Part shown: positions 18,140 through 26,927 of the stretch, piece after piece | Numbering within the stretch: the first letter of the stretch is position 1 | Layout of the letters: each line of letters begins with the position of its first letter | Assembly: GCF_900166625.1 (NCBI RefSeq) | Contig: NZ_LT800499.1 | Coordinates: 1,406,630-1,470,629 of the forward strand | Direction: 5' to 3' | Source: Halobacillus massiliensis | GTDB lineage: Bacteria > Bacillota > Bacilli > Bacillales > Halobacillaceae | Length of the DNA: 64,000 bases | The notes under the pieces: model-generated | Databases searched by the model: none | What the model was told of the DNA's origin: nothing | What the model saw: only the letters and a program-made list of their open reading frames with translations | Position numbers and translations under genes: made by a program

Positions 18140-19134
18140 TGGCTGTACTTGTGTGTGGGGGGGCTGGCTTTATTGGAAGCCACGCAGTAGCTCAGCTGCT
18201 AGATAACAATGAATCGGTTGTCATCATAGACAACTTGCAAAATGGTCATAGAGCCGCAGTGTTAGAAGGTGCAAAATATTATAATGGCGACCTTCGGGAC
18301 AAGAAATTTCTGAACGAAGTGTTCTCAGAAAATGAGATTGCTTCTGTCATTCACTTTGCTGCAGATTCACTTGTCGGTGAAAGTGTTGAGCAGCCCCTGA
18401 AGTATTACGATAATAATGTAAATGGAGCGATAAGCTTACTTTCAGTTATGGCTGTTCATAATGTTCGAAGAATTGTGTTCTCTTCAACAGCCGCTGCCTA
18501 TGGAGAGGCTGAACGCATGCCTATTCAGGAAACAGATCCTACGGTTCCCACTAATCCTTACGGAGAAACGAAGCTGGCCATTGAAAAAATGCTGAAATGG
18601 ACAGAAAAGGCTCATGGGATTGAATACGTAATATTAAGATATTTTAATGTCGCGGGTGCAGACCCAGCAGGAAGAATTGGTGAAGACCACCGTCCAGAAA
18701 CACACTTAATTCCGATCATCCTGCAAGTAGCTCTTGGGAAGAGAGAAAAAGTCTTTATATTTGGAGAAGATTATGCTACCAAAGATGGGACATGTGTAAG
18801 GGATTATATTCATGTTACAGACTTAGTAGATGCTCACCTTCTCGCTATTGAGCATTTAAAAGCTGGAAAAGGGAGCAATACTTTTAATTTGGGGAATGGG
18901 GAAGGTTTTACAGTAAAAGAAGTTATCGATGCTGCCAGGCGTGTTACCGGCCATGAGATTCCGGCAGACTCTGCTCCCAGACGGGCGGGCGATCCCGCAC
19001 AGCTTGTGGCATCGTCTGAAAAAGCTATAAAAGAACTGGGGTGGAAGCCGAAGTATTCGGAACTGGAAACTATGATTCACACCGCCTGGAATTGGTTTCA
19101 AAAGAATCCAGATGGATACGAGAATGAAGTGTAG
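18139..19134 (+). CDS. galE: UDP-glucose 4-epimerase
   Basis: GalE interconverts UDP-galactose and UDP-glucose. This 331-residue short-chain dehydrogenase has the NAD motif GGAGFIGSHA (7-16), the serine-threonine site SSTAAAYG (about 115-122) and the catalytic YGETK (about 141-145), followed by RYFNVAGA, which is typical of GalE. Length and motifs are normal. It overlaps galK by one base and lies 15 bases before galT. Besides galactose catabolism it can supply UDP-galactose to the surface polymer genes further along the window. Confidence 0.95.
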   Translation: MAVLVCGGAGFIGSHAVAQLLDNNESVVIIDNLQNGHRAAVLEGAKYYNGDLRDKKFLNEVFSENEIASVIHFAADSLVGESVEQPLKYYDNNVNGAISLLSVMAVHNVRRIVFSSTAAAYGEAERMPIQETDPTVPTNPYGETKLAIEKMLKWTEKAHGIEYVILRYFNVAGADPAGRIGEDHRPETHLIPIILQVALGKREKVFIFGEDYATKDGTCVRDYIHVTDLVDAHLLAIEHLKAGKGSNTFNLGNGEGFTVKEVIDAARRVTGHEIPADSAPRRAGDPAQLVASSEKAIKELGWKPKYSELETMIHTAWNWFQKNPDGYENEV

Positions 19135-19149
19135 AAGGGAGACAGCGGC

Positions 19150-20673
19150 ATGAAAGTAAATATCTATAAGGAAATTGACAGGCTGATTAAATATGGTATA
19201 GAGAAAAAGCTAATTTCAGTATGGGATATTGATTATGTGCGGAATTCCCTTCTAGATATTTTTGAACTCAGCACCTACGAGTCAGTTGAGACTGAAAATG
19301 AATCTTTGAAGAACCCTGTGCCTATTCTGGACAAAATGCTGGACTATGCCATAGATGAAAAATTAATAGAGAATGCCATCACGGATCGGGATATTTTTGA
19401 TACGAAGATTATGGATAAGCTAGTTCCTTTCCCTGGTGAAGTGATTCGTACTTTTTATGAAAAATATCAGTCAGAGAATGCAGAAAGAGCTACTGACTAT
19501 TTTTATCAGCTTTCTAAAGACTCCAATTATATTAGAACCAATCGGATTGCTAAAAACGTGCATTGGTTCAGCCCAACTCAATATGGCGACTTGGAGATAA
19601 CGATTAACTTATCGAAGCCTGAGAAGGATCCAAAAGCAATCGCGGCCGCCAAAGGCAACACTTCAGCCTCTTATCCAAAATGTTTATTGTGCAAAGAAAA
19701 TGTCGGTTATGCAGGGCGGCTTGACCATCCGGCCAGACACAATCATCGAATTATTCCATTGGAACTCGAGGGAGAGAGATGGTATCTTCAGTATTCTCCT
19801 TACGTTTATTACAATGAACATGCCATCGTGTTTTCAAGAGATCACCGACCAATGAAAGTATCAAAAGCGGGATTTGACAGGCTTCTTGATTTTGTTGAAC
19901 AGTATCCTCATTACTTTGTTGGGTCGAATGCAGATTTGCCCATTGTAGGAGGATCTATCCTGAGTCATGATCATTTCCAGGCTGGGTACCATGATTTTCC
20001 TATGGCAAAGGCACCAGTTGAGGAGACATACAATTTTAATAAGCACCCTGGAGTAACAGCTGGGATCGTTAATTGGCCGATGTCGGTACTGAGGCTGCAA
20101 AGTGAAAACAGGAGACAGTTGACAGAGCTAGGTGAAGAAATTCTATCTGCCTGGCGAGAGTATACAGATGAGAGCGTGGGAATTCTGAGCCGCTCTAATG
20201 AAGAACCACACAATACGATTACTCCTATAGCCAGAATGAGGGGTGGTACGTTTGAACTGGATCTTGTCTTTAGAAATAATCGTACAGATAAAAAACATCC
20301 ATTAGGAATATTCCACCCGCATGAGGAAGTGCACCATATTAAAAAAGAGAACATTGGACTCATTGAGGTTATGGGGCTCGCTGTTCTTCCGGGACGGCTT
20401 ATTGATGAAATGGACGAGCTGAGCCAATATATCCTTACTAACCAATTGATTGTAAAAGGACGGGCGAATGAAAAAACAGCTAAACATGTGGACTGGGCGC
20501 TTAAAATTGTGGAAGCTGAACCTAAATTGAATGAATCCAACATTAAGAGTGTATTACGGCGGGAAATAGGAAAAACTTTCTCTTCGGTTTTGGAGCATTC
20601 GGGTGTATTTAAACGAACATCCGAAGGGAAGGAAGCTTTCGTACGATTTATTAAGAGCTTAGACGGTTATTGA
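19150..20673 (+). CDS. galT: Galactose-1-phosphate uridylyltransferase, type 2
   Basis: GalT moves UMP from UDP-glucose to galactose-1-phosphate. The 507-residue length and sequence fit the Firmicute type 2 family, distinct from the shorter E. coli type. Visible motifs include the CLLC zinc-like pair (YPKCLLCKENVGYAGR), HNHRIIPLEL, and GGSILSHDHFQAG around residue 272 with the histidines used in uridylyl transfer. The start ATG follows GAAGGGAGA. It is the last gene of the galKET operon and is followed by a hairpin terminator. Confidence 0.95.
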   Translation: MKVNIYKEIDRLIKYGIEKKLISVWDIDYVRNSLLDIFELSTYESVETENESLKNPVPILDKMLDYAIDEKLIENAITDRDIFDTKIMDKLVPFPGEVIRTFYEKYQSENAERATDYFYQLSKDSNYIRTNRIAKNVHWFSPTQYGDLEITINLSKPEKDPKAIAAAKGNTSASYPKCLLCKENVGYAGRLDHPARHNHRIIPLELEGERWYLQYSPYVYYNEHAIVFSRDHRPMKVSKAGFDRLLDFVEQYPHYFVGSNADLPIVGGSILSHDHFQAGYHDFPMAKAPVEETYNFNKHPGVTAGIVNWPMSVLRLQSENRRQLTELGEEILSAWREYTDESVGILSRSNEEPHNTITPIARMRGGTFELDLVFRNNRTDKKHPLGIFHPHEEVHHIKKENIGLIEVMGLAVLPGRLIDEMDELSQYILTNQLIVKGRANEKTAKHVDWALKIVEAEPKLNESNIKSVLRREIGKTFSSVLEHSGVFKRTSEGKEAFVRFIKSLDGY

Positions 20674-20723
20674 GTAAGAGCTAGCTCACAGGGAATTTGT
20701 TTTGCTTATAAATCAAAATAAAG

Positions 20724-20769
20724 AAAGCGTGAAAATCGGATAACAATATCTGTATTTCACGCTTTTTTT
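20724..20769 (+). terminator. Rho-independent terminator after galT
   Basis: AAAGCGTGAAA (20724 onward) pairs with TTTCACGCTTT (20755-20765) and a long T-run follows. Confidence 0.88.
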
Positions 20770-20801
20770 ATTTAAACTAAATTTATATTTTCCTGGAAAA
20801 A

Positions 20802-21500
20802 TCAGCAGTTGTCATCTGTACAGGCTGCGCCTTTATGGGAACTGAGATCTTCTAGTACTGGTTTTTCACTTTCTTCCTCCAGCACTTTCTGGATGCTTTG
20901 GACAAAGGTTTCGATAGGCTGAGCACCTGATATGGCATATTTGCTGTTAAACACAAAAAATGGTACACCTTGTACACCCAGTTGACGTGCTTCCATTTCT
21001 TCTTCACGCACTTTGGCCGAGAATTTGCTATTAATCAGCACGTCACGAATCTCTTCATCAGTGAGCCCGCAGCTCTTGCCTATGGTAGATAGTATATCGA
21101 TGTTGCCGACATCCTGACCTTTCGTAAATACGGCCTCAAATAGTTTTTCAGCGACTTCTTTATCCAGTCCTCTGCTTTCTGCTATTTTAGTAAGCTGATG
21201 AGCATCAAACGTATTAGTCGGTACTTGTTTATCAAAATTAAAGGTAAGTCCGACTTCAGCTGCCTGCTGTTCCATATTTGAAGTCATTTGTTTTGCTTCT
21301 TCTATACTTCTTCCGTATTTTTCTGCCAGTTTTTCATGAATGGTTTGTCCAGAATTTTTAGATGCCCCTGGATCAAGTTCAAAGCTCTTATATATAATTT
21401 CAGCGTCTGTAAAAGACAATTGCTCCAAAGCAGTCTCCAGCTTTCTTTTTCCTATATAGCAAAAGGGACACACAAAATCAGACCATATCTCAATTTTCAT
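20802..21500 (-). CDS. DsbA-family (FrnE-like) thiol oxidoreductase
   Basis: This 232-residue cytoplasmic thioredoxin-fold protein of the FrnE/2-hydroxychromene isomerase-like group has the active site SDFVCPFCYIG (7-17), with the redox pair Cys11-Cys14. The cis-proline loop is GVQGVPFFVFN (about 170-180). There is no signal peptide, so it is not a secreted DsbA. A C-terminal tail ends ACTDDNC, offering a second cysteine pair. B. subtilis YwbO is of the same type. The likely role is disulfide or thiol stress chemistry. Start ATG with AGAGGTGAT upstream; monocistronic. Confidence 0.87.
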   Translation of the reverse strand: MKIEIWSDFVCPFCYIGKRKLETALEQLSFTDAEIIYKSFELDPGASKNSGQTIHEKLAEKYGRSIEEAKQMTSNMEQQAAEVGLTFNFDKQVPTNTFDAHQLTKIAESRGLDKEVAEKLFEAVFTKGQDVGNIDILSTIGKSCGLTDEEIRDVLINSKFSAKVREEEMEARQLGVQGVPFFVFNSKYAISGAQPIETFVQSIQKVLEEESEKPVLEDLSSHKGAACTDDNC

Positions 21501-21711
21501 CTTATCACCTCTGCCTTTTATTTTACGGGGAGGATGTAATAAAAGCTATTATTCTGTTTAGAACTATAGGAAAGAGGAGCTACTAAATAATGCGAATCTT
21601 TTATAACTAATGTCTCATTTTAAATAATTTACAATATTATGATAGTTATTCCAAATTATTCTTTTATACTGTAAGAGTAATTATATTTATTGGCAGGAGT
21701 GGTAATCTCAA

Positions 21712-24700
21712 ATGAAAAAGACAGTTATCGCAAGTATGGCAGCTGTATTAGCTTTAAGTCCCTTATCTAGTCTGCATTCTTCCGCACAGGTGGAAGGAGA
21801 ATCGGATTTATTCTTTTCAGAATACATAGAGGGCAGCGGATACAATAAAGCTGTAGAAATTTATAATGGTACTGAAATTGATATCGATCTATCCTCCTAC
21901 AGCATTGAAATGTATGCTAATGGGGCAGCAGAACCGACGGGCACTTTCAAACTGGATGGTTCCTTAGAAAGTAAGGAAGTTTTTGTTGCTGCCAACAGCA
22001 GGGCAGACGAAGAAGTCTTGAATAAGGCAGATGTGACCAATAATACAGCCATAAATTTCAATGGGAATGACCCGCTTATTTTAAGAAAAGATGGAGAGAT
22101 AATTGATTCGATCGGTCAAATTGGCAATGATAAAAACTTTGGAGCTGATGTAACCCTTATTCGCCAGCCAGAAGTAAATACGGGAGACACAGATCCTGCT
22201 GATGATTTTTCACCAGCTGAAGAATGGGATAGTTATGCAGCGAACACTTTTGATTATTTAGGTTCATATGAAATGCCTGAAACTGAACCTGTCGAACTAC
22301 AGACTATTAAAGAGGCACGTGGGGAAGATCCTGGAAGTATTGTTAAAGTCGAAGGGATAGTTACAGCCGCTTTTGAAACAGGTGGACAGACAAATTACTA
22401 TATTCAGGATGATTCAGCAGGAATCATTGTACGAGTTCCGGGAAATCCAGCCGAAACAGGAGATAAAATCTCTGCAACTGGCGAGTTTTCTGATTACTAT
22501 GGAATGCAGCAAATTCTTTCCTCCACAGCAAATCTGGAAGTAGTCTCAGAAGGTACGGGTGTTCCTCAGCCTGAACTTGTAAACTCTAAAAGCTTTACAT
22601 CTGACCAGGGTGAAGATATAGAAGGTGAATTTGTAAAAGTTGAAGATGTGGAAGTAGTATCAAAAAACAGCTACGGCGATTTTACAGTAAAAGATTCGCA
22701 TGGAGAATTCATCATTACACCACAGGATGAGAATCTTCTTAAGACAGGAAATACTTATGAACAAATTTCTGGAGTGGTAAACTACAGCTTTGAAGAATAT
22801 AAACTCGTACCTCGCAGCCAAAAAGATGTAGTGCCGATAGTGTTCGCTGTCACCGCTGATCCGGGTTCTGGTTCCATCGTCAGTGGCGGAACCGTTAAAT
22901 TATATACAGCTGAAGAAGGAGCAGAAATTCGATATACTACAGACGGTACTGTTCCAGATGGAAACAGCACCCTATATGAAGATTCGATAACTATCACGGA
23001 AAATACGACGATTAAAGCAGCCGCTGTTCGTGAAAATGGAGAGTTAAGCCCGATCGCTGAGTTTAATTATGAAGTCCTTACACCAATTGATGAAGTAGAA
23101 ATTCATCATATTCAAGGGGCTGGCCATACATCACCATATGAAGGTGAAGTCGTTGAAAAAGTAAGTGGTATTGTGACAAAGCTTGATCGTTCAAATGGAT
23201 TTTATATGCAGTCGATAAATCCTGATGATGATATAGCTACTTCCGAAGGAATTTATGTATTCAGTCGAAACTCAGGAGTGAAAACTGGAGATGCTGTGGA
23301 AGTAGACGGTAAGGTTACGGAGTGGAGAGAAGAAGGATATTCAGATGCCGATGATCTTCTGACAACACAGCTCACTGCTTCAGAAGTCAGAGTTGAGTCC
23401 TCTGGTAATCAGATTCCTGAGCCGGTCGTTATTGGTGAAGATCGTATGCCGCCGACTGAAGTCATTGAAGATGATAACATGGAAGCCTTCGATCCACAGG
23501 AAGATGGTCTAGACTTTTATGAAAGTCTTGAAGGAATGTTAATCGCTGTGGAAGAAGCCGTTGTTGCTGCTCCAGTAAGTTATGATGAACTGACTGTTTA
23601 TGATGTTACTAGTGAAGAACAGAAGATTACCCAGGCAGGAGGGCTCCGTATTTCTCCTGACGACTATAACCCTGAACGTATTATGTTTGATGTTGACGGC
23701 TTAGGGCTTGAAGCAGTGACTGGTGACAAGTTAGATGGCAGAGCCACTGGTGTTGTAAGTTACGATTACAGCAACTTTAAAATTCGACCGACTGGTGAGT
23801 TTCCAGAACTTATAAAGGGAGATACTGTCCCTGAGATCACGGAACTTGAAGGTACGGATGATCAATTATCAGCAGCTGTATACAATATGGAGAATTTCTC
23901 ACCGGCAAGCGGCCCAGAAAAAGCAGAACGGATCGGTGAACAGATCGTTGAAAATATGAACACTCCTGATATTGTCGGCCTTGTTGAAGTCCAGGATAAC
24001 AATGGAGCGGCAGATGACGGGACAGTGGAAGCTGACCAAAGTTATCAAACACTGATTGAGGCCATTGAAGAGGCTGGCGGTCCTGAATATGAATATACAG
24101 ATATAGCTCCGATCGATAAGGAAGATGGGGGACAGCCAGGTGGTAATATCCGTGTCGGTTATATTTATAACCCGGATCGGGTAACGTTAACAGACAAACC
24201 AAAAGGTGATGCAGTAACTTCCGTAGAAGTAACAAAAGACGGTCTTTCTCATAATCCTGGTCGAATTGAACCGGAAGATGAGGCTTTCGCTGATTCAAGA
24301 AAATCACTGGCTGCTGAATTTGAATTTAATGGAGAATCATTTATCTTTGTTACCAACCATTTAAATTCTAAAGGTGGAGATGATGCGCTGTTTGGTGCCA
24401 GCCATCCTGTCGAATTAGGCAGTGAAGTCCAGCGGATGAAGCAGGCTGAGGTATTAAATAATTTCATTCAAGAGGCAGAAGCAGAGTTAGATCATGCGAA
24501 CCTTGTGTTCATGGGAGATTTTAATGATTTTGAATTCTCTAAACCCATTCAGACACTCAAAGGAAATCAGTTAAGTAATTTAACGGAAAAGCTCCCTGAT
24601 AAAGATCGCTATTCTTATATCTATCAAGGAAATTCACAGACACTTGATCATATTTTAGTCAGTCAAAATTTAGAAAAAGCTGCGGATATTGACGCCGTGC

Positions 24701-24897
24701 ATATGAATGCTGATTTTTCGGAGCTTAGTGGACGGGCAAGTGATCATGATCCTATGGTTACCTTAATTGATACAAGTGATAACGATCATCACCATGGAAA
24801 AGGCAAAGGAAATAAAGGTAAAGGAAAAGGACATGACAAAGGCAAAGGAAAGGGGCATGACAAAGGGAATGGTGAAGGACATAAAAAGCACCAATAA
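21712..24897 (+). CDS. Large secreted nuclease (LTD + OB folds + endonuclease/exonuclease/phosphatase domain)
   Basis: This 1061-residue protein has a signal peptide (about 1-26, ending SSAQ). Domains in order: a lamin-tail-like domain (about 31-150), an OB-fold of the YhcR/ExeM type (about 205-275), a chitobiase C-terminal-like beta domain (about 385-445), a second OB-like region (about 484-560), and a DNase I-like endonuclease/exonuclease/phosphatase domain (about 720-1015). The last shows AVYNMENFSP, NHLNSKGG, MGDFNDF and SDHDPM catalytic stretches. A lysine/glycine/histidine-rich tail closes it, with no LPXTG anchor. The likely role is degrading extracellular DNA for phosphate or nucleosides. 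Domain limits are approximate. Confidence 0.9.
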   Translation: MKKTVIASMAAVLALSPLSSLHSSAQVEGESDLFFSEYIEGSGYNKAVEIYNGTEIDIDLSSYSIEMYANGAAEPTGTFKLDGSLESKEVFVAANSRADEEVLNKADVTNNTAINFNGNDPLILRKDGEIIDSIGQIGNDKNFGADVTLIRQPEVNTGDTDPADDFSPAEEWDSYAANTFDYLGSYEMPETEPVELQTIKEARGEDPGSIVKVEGIVTAAFETGGQTNYYIQDDSAGIIVRVPGNPAETGDKISATGEFSDYYGMQQILSSTANLEVVSEGTGVPQPELVNSKSFTSDQGEDIEGEFVKVEDVEVVSKNSYGDFTVKDSHGEFIITPQDENLLKTGNTYEQISGVVNYSFEEYKLVPRSQKDVVPIVFAVTADPGSGSIVSGGTVKLYTAEEGAEIRYTTDGTVPDGNSTLYEDSITITENTTIKAAAVRENGELSPIAEFNYEVLTPIDEVEIHHIQGAGHTSPYEGEVVEKVSGIVTKLDRSNGFYMQSINPDDDIATSEGIYVFSRNSGVKTGDAVEVDGKVTEWREEGYSDADDLLTTQLTASEVRVESSGNQIPEPVVIGEDRMPPTEVIEDDNMEAFDPQEDGLDFYESLEGMLIAVEEAVVAAPVSYDELTVYDVTSEEQKITQAGGLRISPDDYNPERIMFDVDGLGLEAVTGDKLDGRATGVVSYDYSNFKIRPTGEFPELIKGDTVPEITELEGTDDQLSAAVYNMENFSPASGPEKAERIGEQIVENMNTPDIVGLVEVQDNNGAADDGTVEADQSYQTLIEAIEEAGGPEYEYTDIAPIDKEDGGQPGGNIRVGYIYNPDRVTLTDKPKGDAVTSVEVTKDGLSHNPGRIEPEDEAFADSRKSLAAEFEFNGESFIFVTNHLNSKGGDDALFGASHPVELGSEVQRMKQAEVLNNFIQEAEAELDHANLVFMGDFNDFEFSKPIQTLKGNQLSNLTEKLPDKDRYSYIYQGNSQTLDHILVSQNLEKAADIDAVHMNADFSELSGRASDHDPMVTLIDTSDNDHHHGKGKGNKGKGKGHDKGKGKGHDKGNGEGHKKHQ

Positions 24898-24930
24898 AAA
24901 GCAACCTCCGCACAGCGGGGGTTGCTTTAC
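24896..24930 (+). terminator. Terminator after secreted nuclease gene
   Basis: AAAGCAACC-T-CCGC pairs with GCGG-G-GGTTGCTTT over an ACA loop; it faces the murR stop at 24927, so it may act in both directions. Confidence 0.85.
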
Positions 24931-25778
24931 TTCTTATGGTCAATTGCTGCTTTAGAACGATCAAGAAATTCAATGACCTCATCGTAATAGTTGGAAACAT
25001 AGGTCATAAATAATACGTCTATTACATGGAGCTGAGCGAGCCTTGATGAGGTAGCAGCACTCCTGATCGTTGCTTCTTCGGTTGCCGAAGTGTAAAGTGG
25101 AATGTCTGCCAGCTGGGAAATTGGAGAAGACCCGTATTTAGTTATACTAATTGTTTGTAGTCCGTTCTTTTTCGCCAGTTTTAAAAATTGCAGCGTCTCT
25201 TTTGTTTTTCCTGAAAAAGAAATAACCACAGCGACATCATTAGCTTCTGCATTAGAAAGTGATGTATAGGAGAGGTGGGGATCCTGCAGATAAAAGGCAT
25301 AGCTTCCCGCTCTTAAAAATTTCTGCTGAGCGTCATAGGCTACAAGACCTGAAGCCCCTACACCGAAAATGTGTAGAGAACGAGCATTATAAATAGCGGA
25401 CACTGCACGGTCTACATCTTCTCTTCTCAGCATTTCGTCCGTTTCTCTCAACATTTGAATCCCATTGTGTGTCATCTGTTCAATAATATGGTGGGAAGAC
25501 TCTCCTTTATCAATGTCACGGTACTCCACAGAAGAAGGTTTTTGAACATCTCCGGCAATCCGCATTTTCAATTCCTGAAAACCTTTCAAGTCCATTGACT
25601 TACATAAACGTATAACAGCCGCAGAGCTTGTCTCGCTTTTTTCAGCTAATTGCTTGACTGTCATTGTGATCACCGATTCAGGTGATGACATAATAAATTG
25701 AGCGATTTTTTTTTCAGACGCAGGGAGGCTGGACTCTACGCTTTTAAGCATAGAAAGACCTCCGGATATATAGGACAC
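24927..25778 (-). CDS. murR: MurR-like RpiR-family transcriptional regulator
   Basis: This 283-residue protein has an N-terminal RpiR helix-turn-helix domain (TVKQLAEKSETSSAAVIRLC, about 41-60) and a C-terminal SIS sugar-phosphate domain (about 130-260, with FGVGASG and AVVISFSGKTKE). It resembles B. subtilis MurR (YbbH), including the GGL start region and RLCKS..LKGFQ..KMR.AGD. I therefore take the GTG at 25778 (AAAGGAGG six bases upstream) over the ATG at 25751, which also has a good site. MurR responds to MurNAc-6-phosphate and controls cell-wall sugar recycling. It is divergent from a kinase gene. Confidence 0.88.
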   Translation of the reverse strand: MSYISGGLSMLKSVESSLPASEKKIAQFIMSSPESVITMTVKQLAEKSETSSAAVIRLCKSMDLKGFQELKMRIAGDVQKPSSVEYRDIDKGESSHHIIEQMTHNGIQMLRETDEMLRREDVDRAVSAIYNARSLHIFGVGASGLVAYDAQQKFLRAGSYAFYLQDPHLSYTSLSNAEANDVAVVISFSGKTKETLQFLKLAKKNGLQTISITKYGSSPISQLADIPLYTSATEEATIRSAATSSRLAQLHVIDVLFMTYVSNYYDEVIEFLDRSKAAIDHKK

Positions 25779-25819
25779 AGGATTCCTCCTTTATTGGCAA
25801 ATAGCAAAAGATTACCTTT

Positions 25820-25849
25820 ATTATATGCTATAATGAAATTAAATTTCAA
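25820..25849 (-). promoter_or_regulatory. murR promoter with overlapping palindrome
   Basis: On the - strand TTGAAA (25844-25849) and TATAAT (25820-25825) are separated by 18 bases. The palindrome TGAAATT-A-AATTTCA (25834-25848) covers the -35 element, so binding there would repress murR. It lies about 40-60 bases upstream of the divergent kinase gene. Confidence 0.65.
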
Positions 25850-25896
25850 ATATATTATCCTTTCTTTGAAATGGAATAATAAGTGAGGTGATTTTG

Positions 25897-26766
25897 TTGA
25901 TTATCGGTATTGATGCAGGGGGAACTTCTACTAAAGGAGCCTTGATAAATGAACAGGGGAAGGCGGTTTTTACGTGCCGGTCCGGTTTTGGGAATCCTTT
26001 GATTGACTATAAAAAGGCGCTTGAAAATATTAAAGAAACTGTGCAAATTTGTATGGATTCAGCATCTGAAAAAATAGAACATATCATTATCGGAATGGCT
26101 GGTTTTAACACGGTAAAAAGTGAGGTGAATCTTGCAAAAAACTGGGAGGCTACAGTGACGCTGATGACAGATGCAGAACTTGCGTTAGAAGCAGCAGTAC
26201 CCTCAGGAAGCGGTATTTTAACTATTGCGGGAACAGGCTCTGTACATATTGGGAAGACTAGAGAAGATATATACATATCCGGCGGCTGGGGACACCTGCT
26301 TGGAGACGAAGGCGGAGGATACAGCATTGGCAGGCACGCTATTCGTTATACGTTGAATGACCTAGAATCAGCCGGTCCACTTTCCCAGCTTTCCCAGCAC
26401 ATTCTTACCCGCATCCAAAAAAAAGACATAAATGATGTTAAAAATTGGTTTTACAAACAAAGCAAGACAGAGGTAGCCAGTCTGGCAGAAGAGGTTCTTC
26501 AGCTTGCGGCCAAAGACTTTGCCGCAACATCTATTTTAGATCAGGAAGCTGAGCAGCTCGCACTGCAGGTCGATCGATTCTATAAAAAAATGGCTCTTGA
26601 TTCAAATGCAAAACTTGTCGTTTCAGGCAGTGTTTTATTGAATAATGAAGTGTATTTTGAAAGGTTTAAGCAGTATATAAAAAATTCTTTTTTTAAAATC
26701 GAAAAAATGAATGTCCCTGCTTATATGGGCGCATATTCGTATTATAAAAGAAATCATACCAATTAA
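25897..26766 (+). CDS. BadF/BadG-family sugar kinase (GlcNAc/MurNAc kinase, MurK-like)
   Basis: This 289-residue ASKHA kinase has the phosphate-1 motif IGIDAGGTSTKG at its N-terminus, a catalytic aspartate in MTDAELALEAA, adenosine motif ILTIAGTGSVHIG and the GGWGHLLGDEGGGYSIG stretch typical of N-acetylglucosamine kinases of the BadF/BadG/BcrA/BcrD family. Being divergent from murR suggests it phosphorylates GlcNAc and/or MurNAc released by wall turnover. No murQ etherase or murP transporter is adjacent. Start is taken as TTG at 25897, six bases after GAGGTG; upstream in-frame GTG and TTG are too close to that site. Confidence 0.85.
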   Translation: MIIGIDAGGTSTKGALINEQGKAVFTCRSGFGNPLIDYKKALENIKETVQICMDSASEKIEHIIIGMAGFNTVKSEVNLAKNWEATVTLMTDAELALEAAVPSGSGILTIAGTGSVHIGKTREDIYISGGWGHLLGDEGGGYSIGRHAIRYTLNDLESAGPLSQLSQHILTRIQKKDINDVKNWFYKQSKTEVASLAEEVLQLAAKDFAATSILDQEAEQLALQVDRFYKKMALDSNAKLVVSGSVLLNNEVYFERFKQYIKNSFFKIEKMNVPAYMGAYSYYKRNHTN

Positions 26767-26770
26767 ATTT

Positions 26771-26809
26771 CCACCCGCTTCCATTAATAACAGGAAACGG
26801 GTGGTTTTT
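26771..26809 (+). terminator. Terminator after MurK-like kinase
   Basis: CCACCCG with TTCC pairs with GGAA and CGGGTGG, followed by TTTTT. Confidence 0.85.
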
Positions 26810-26812
26810 AAT

Positions 26813-26841
26813 TTGACATTTGTGTGCTTATCAATAATAAT
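26813..26841 (+). promoter_or_regulatory. Promoter of the symporter operon
   Basis: TTGACA (26813-26818) and AATAAT (26836-26841) with a 17-base spacer. Expected transcript start is near 26848, placing the cre site in the 5' leader. Confidence 0.6.
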
Positions 26842-26900
26842 GTTATCGTAATATTCATTAAATTCTAATAATTATTATTTTTGTTTTACTTGCTGAATAA

Positions 26901-26914
26901 TGATAACGCTTTCA
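26901..26914. promoter_or_regulatory. cre site (CcpA binding) upstream of the symporter operon
   Basis: TGATAACGCTTTCA fits the Bacillus cre pattern TGWNANCGNTNWCA at every fixed position. It lies 14 bases before the first start codon, a position where CcpA normally blocks elongation or initiation, so glucose repression is expected. Confidence 0.8.
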
Positions 26915-26927
26915 ATGGAGGGTTTTA

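Noticed and set aside
19971-20543. 190-residue - strand open frame inside galT
   Set aside because: Antisense shadow of galT; serine/leucine-rich composition typical of reversed coding sequence, and no binding site.
20733-20748. GGATAACAAT resembles the core of the E. coli lac operator
   Set aside because: It lies in the loop of the galT terminator and there is no LacI-type gene nearby; a chance match.
23837-24307. 156-residue - strand open frame inside the nuclease gene
   Set aside because: Antisense of the conserved nuclease domain; residue pattern (many H, L, Y, R) is that of a shadow.
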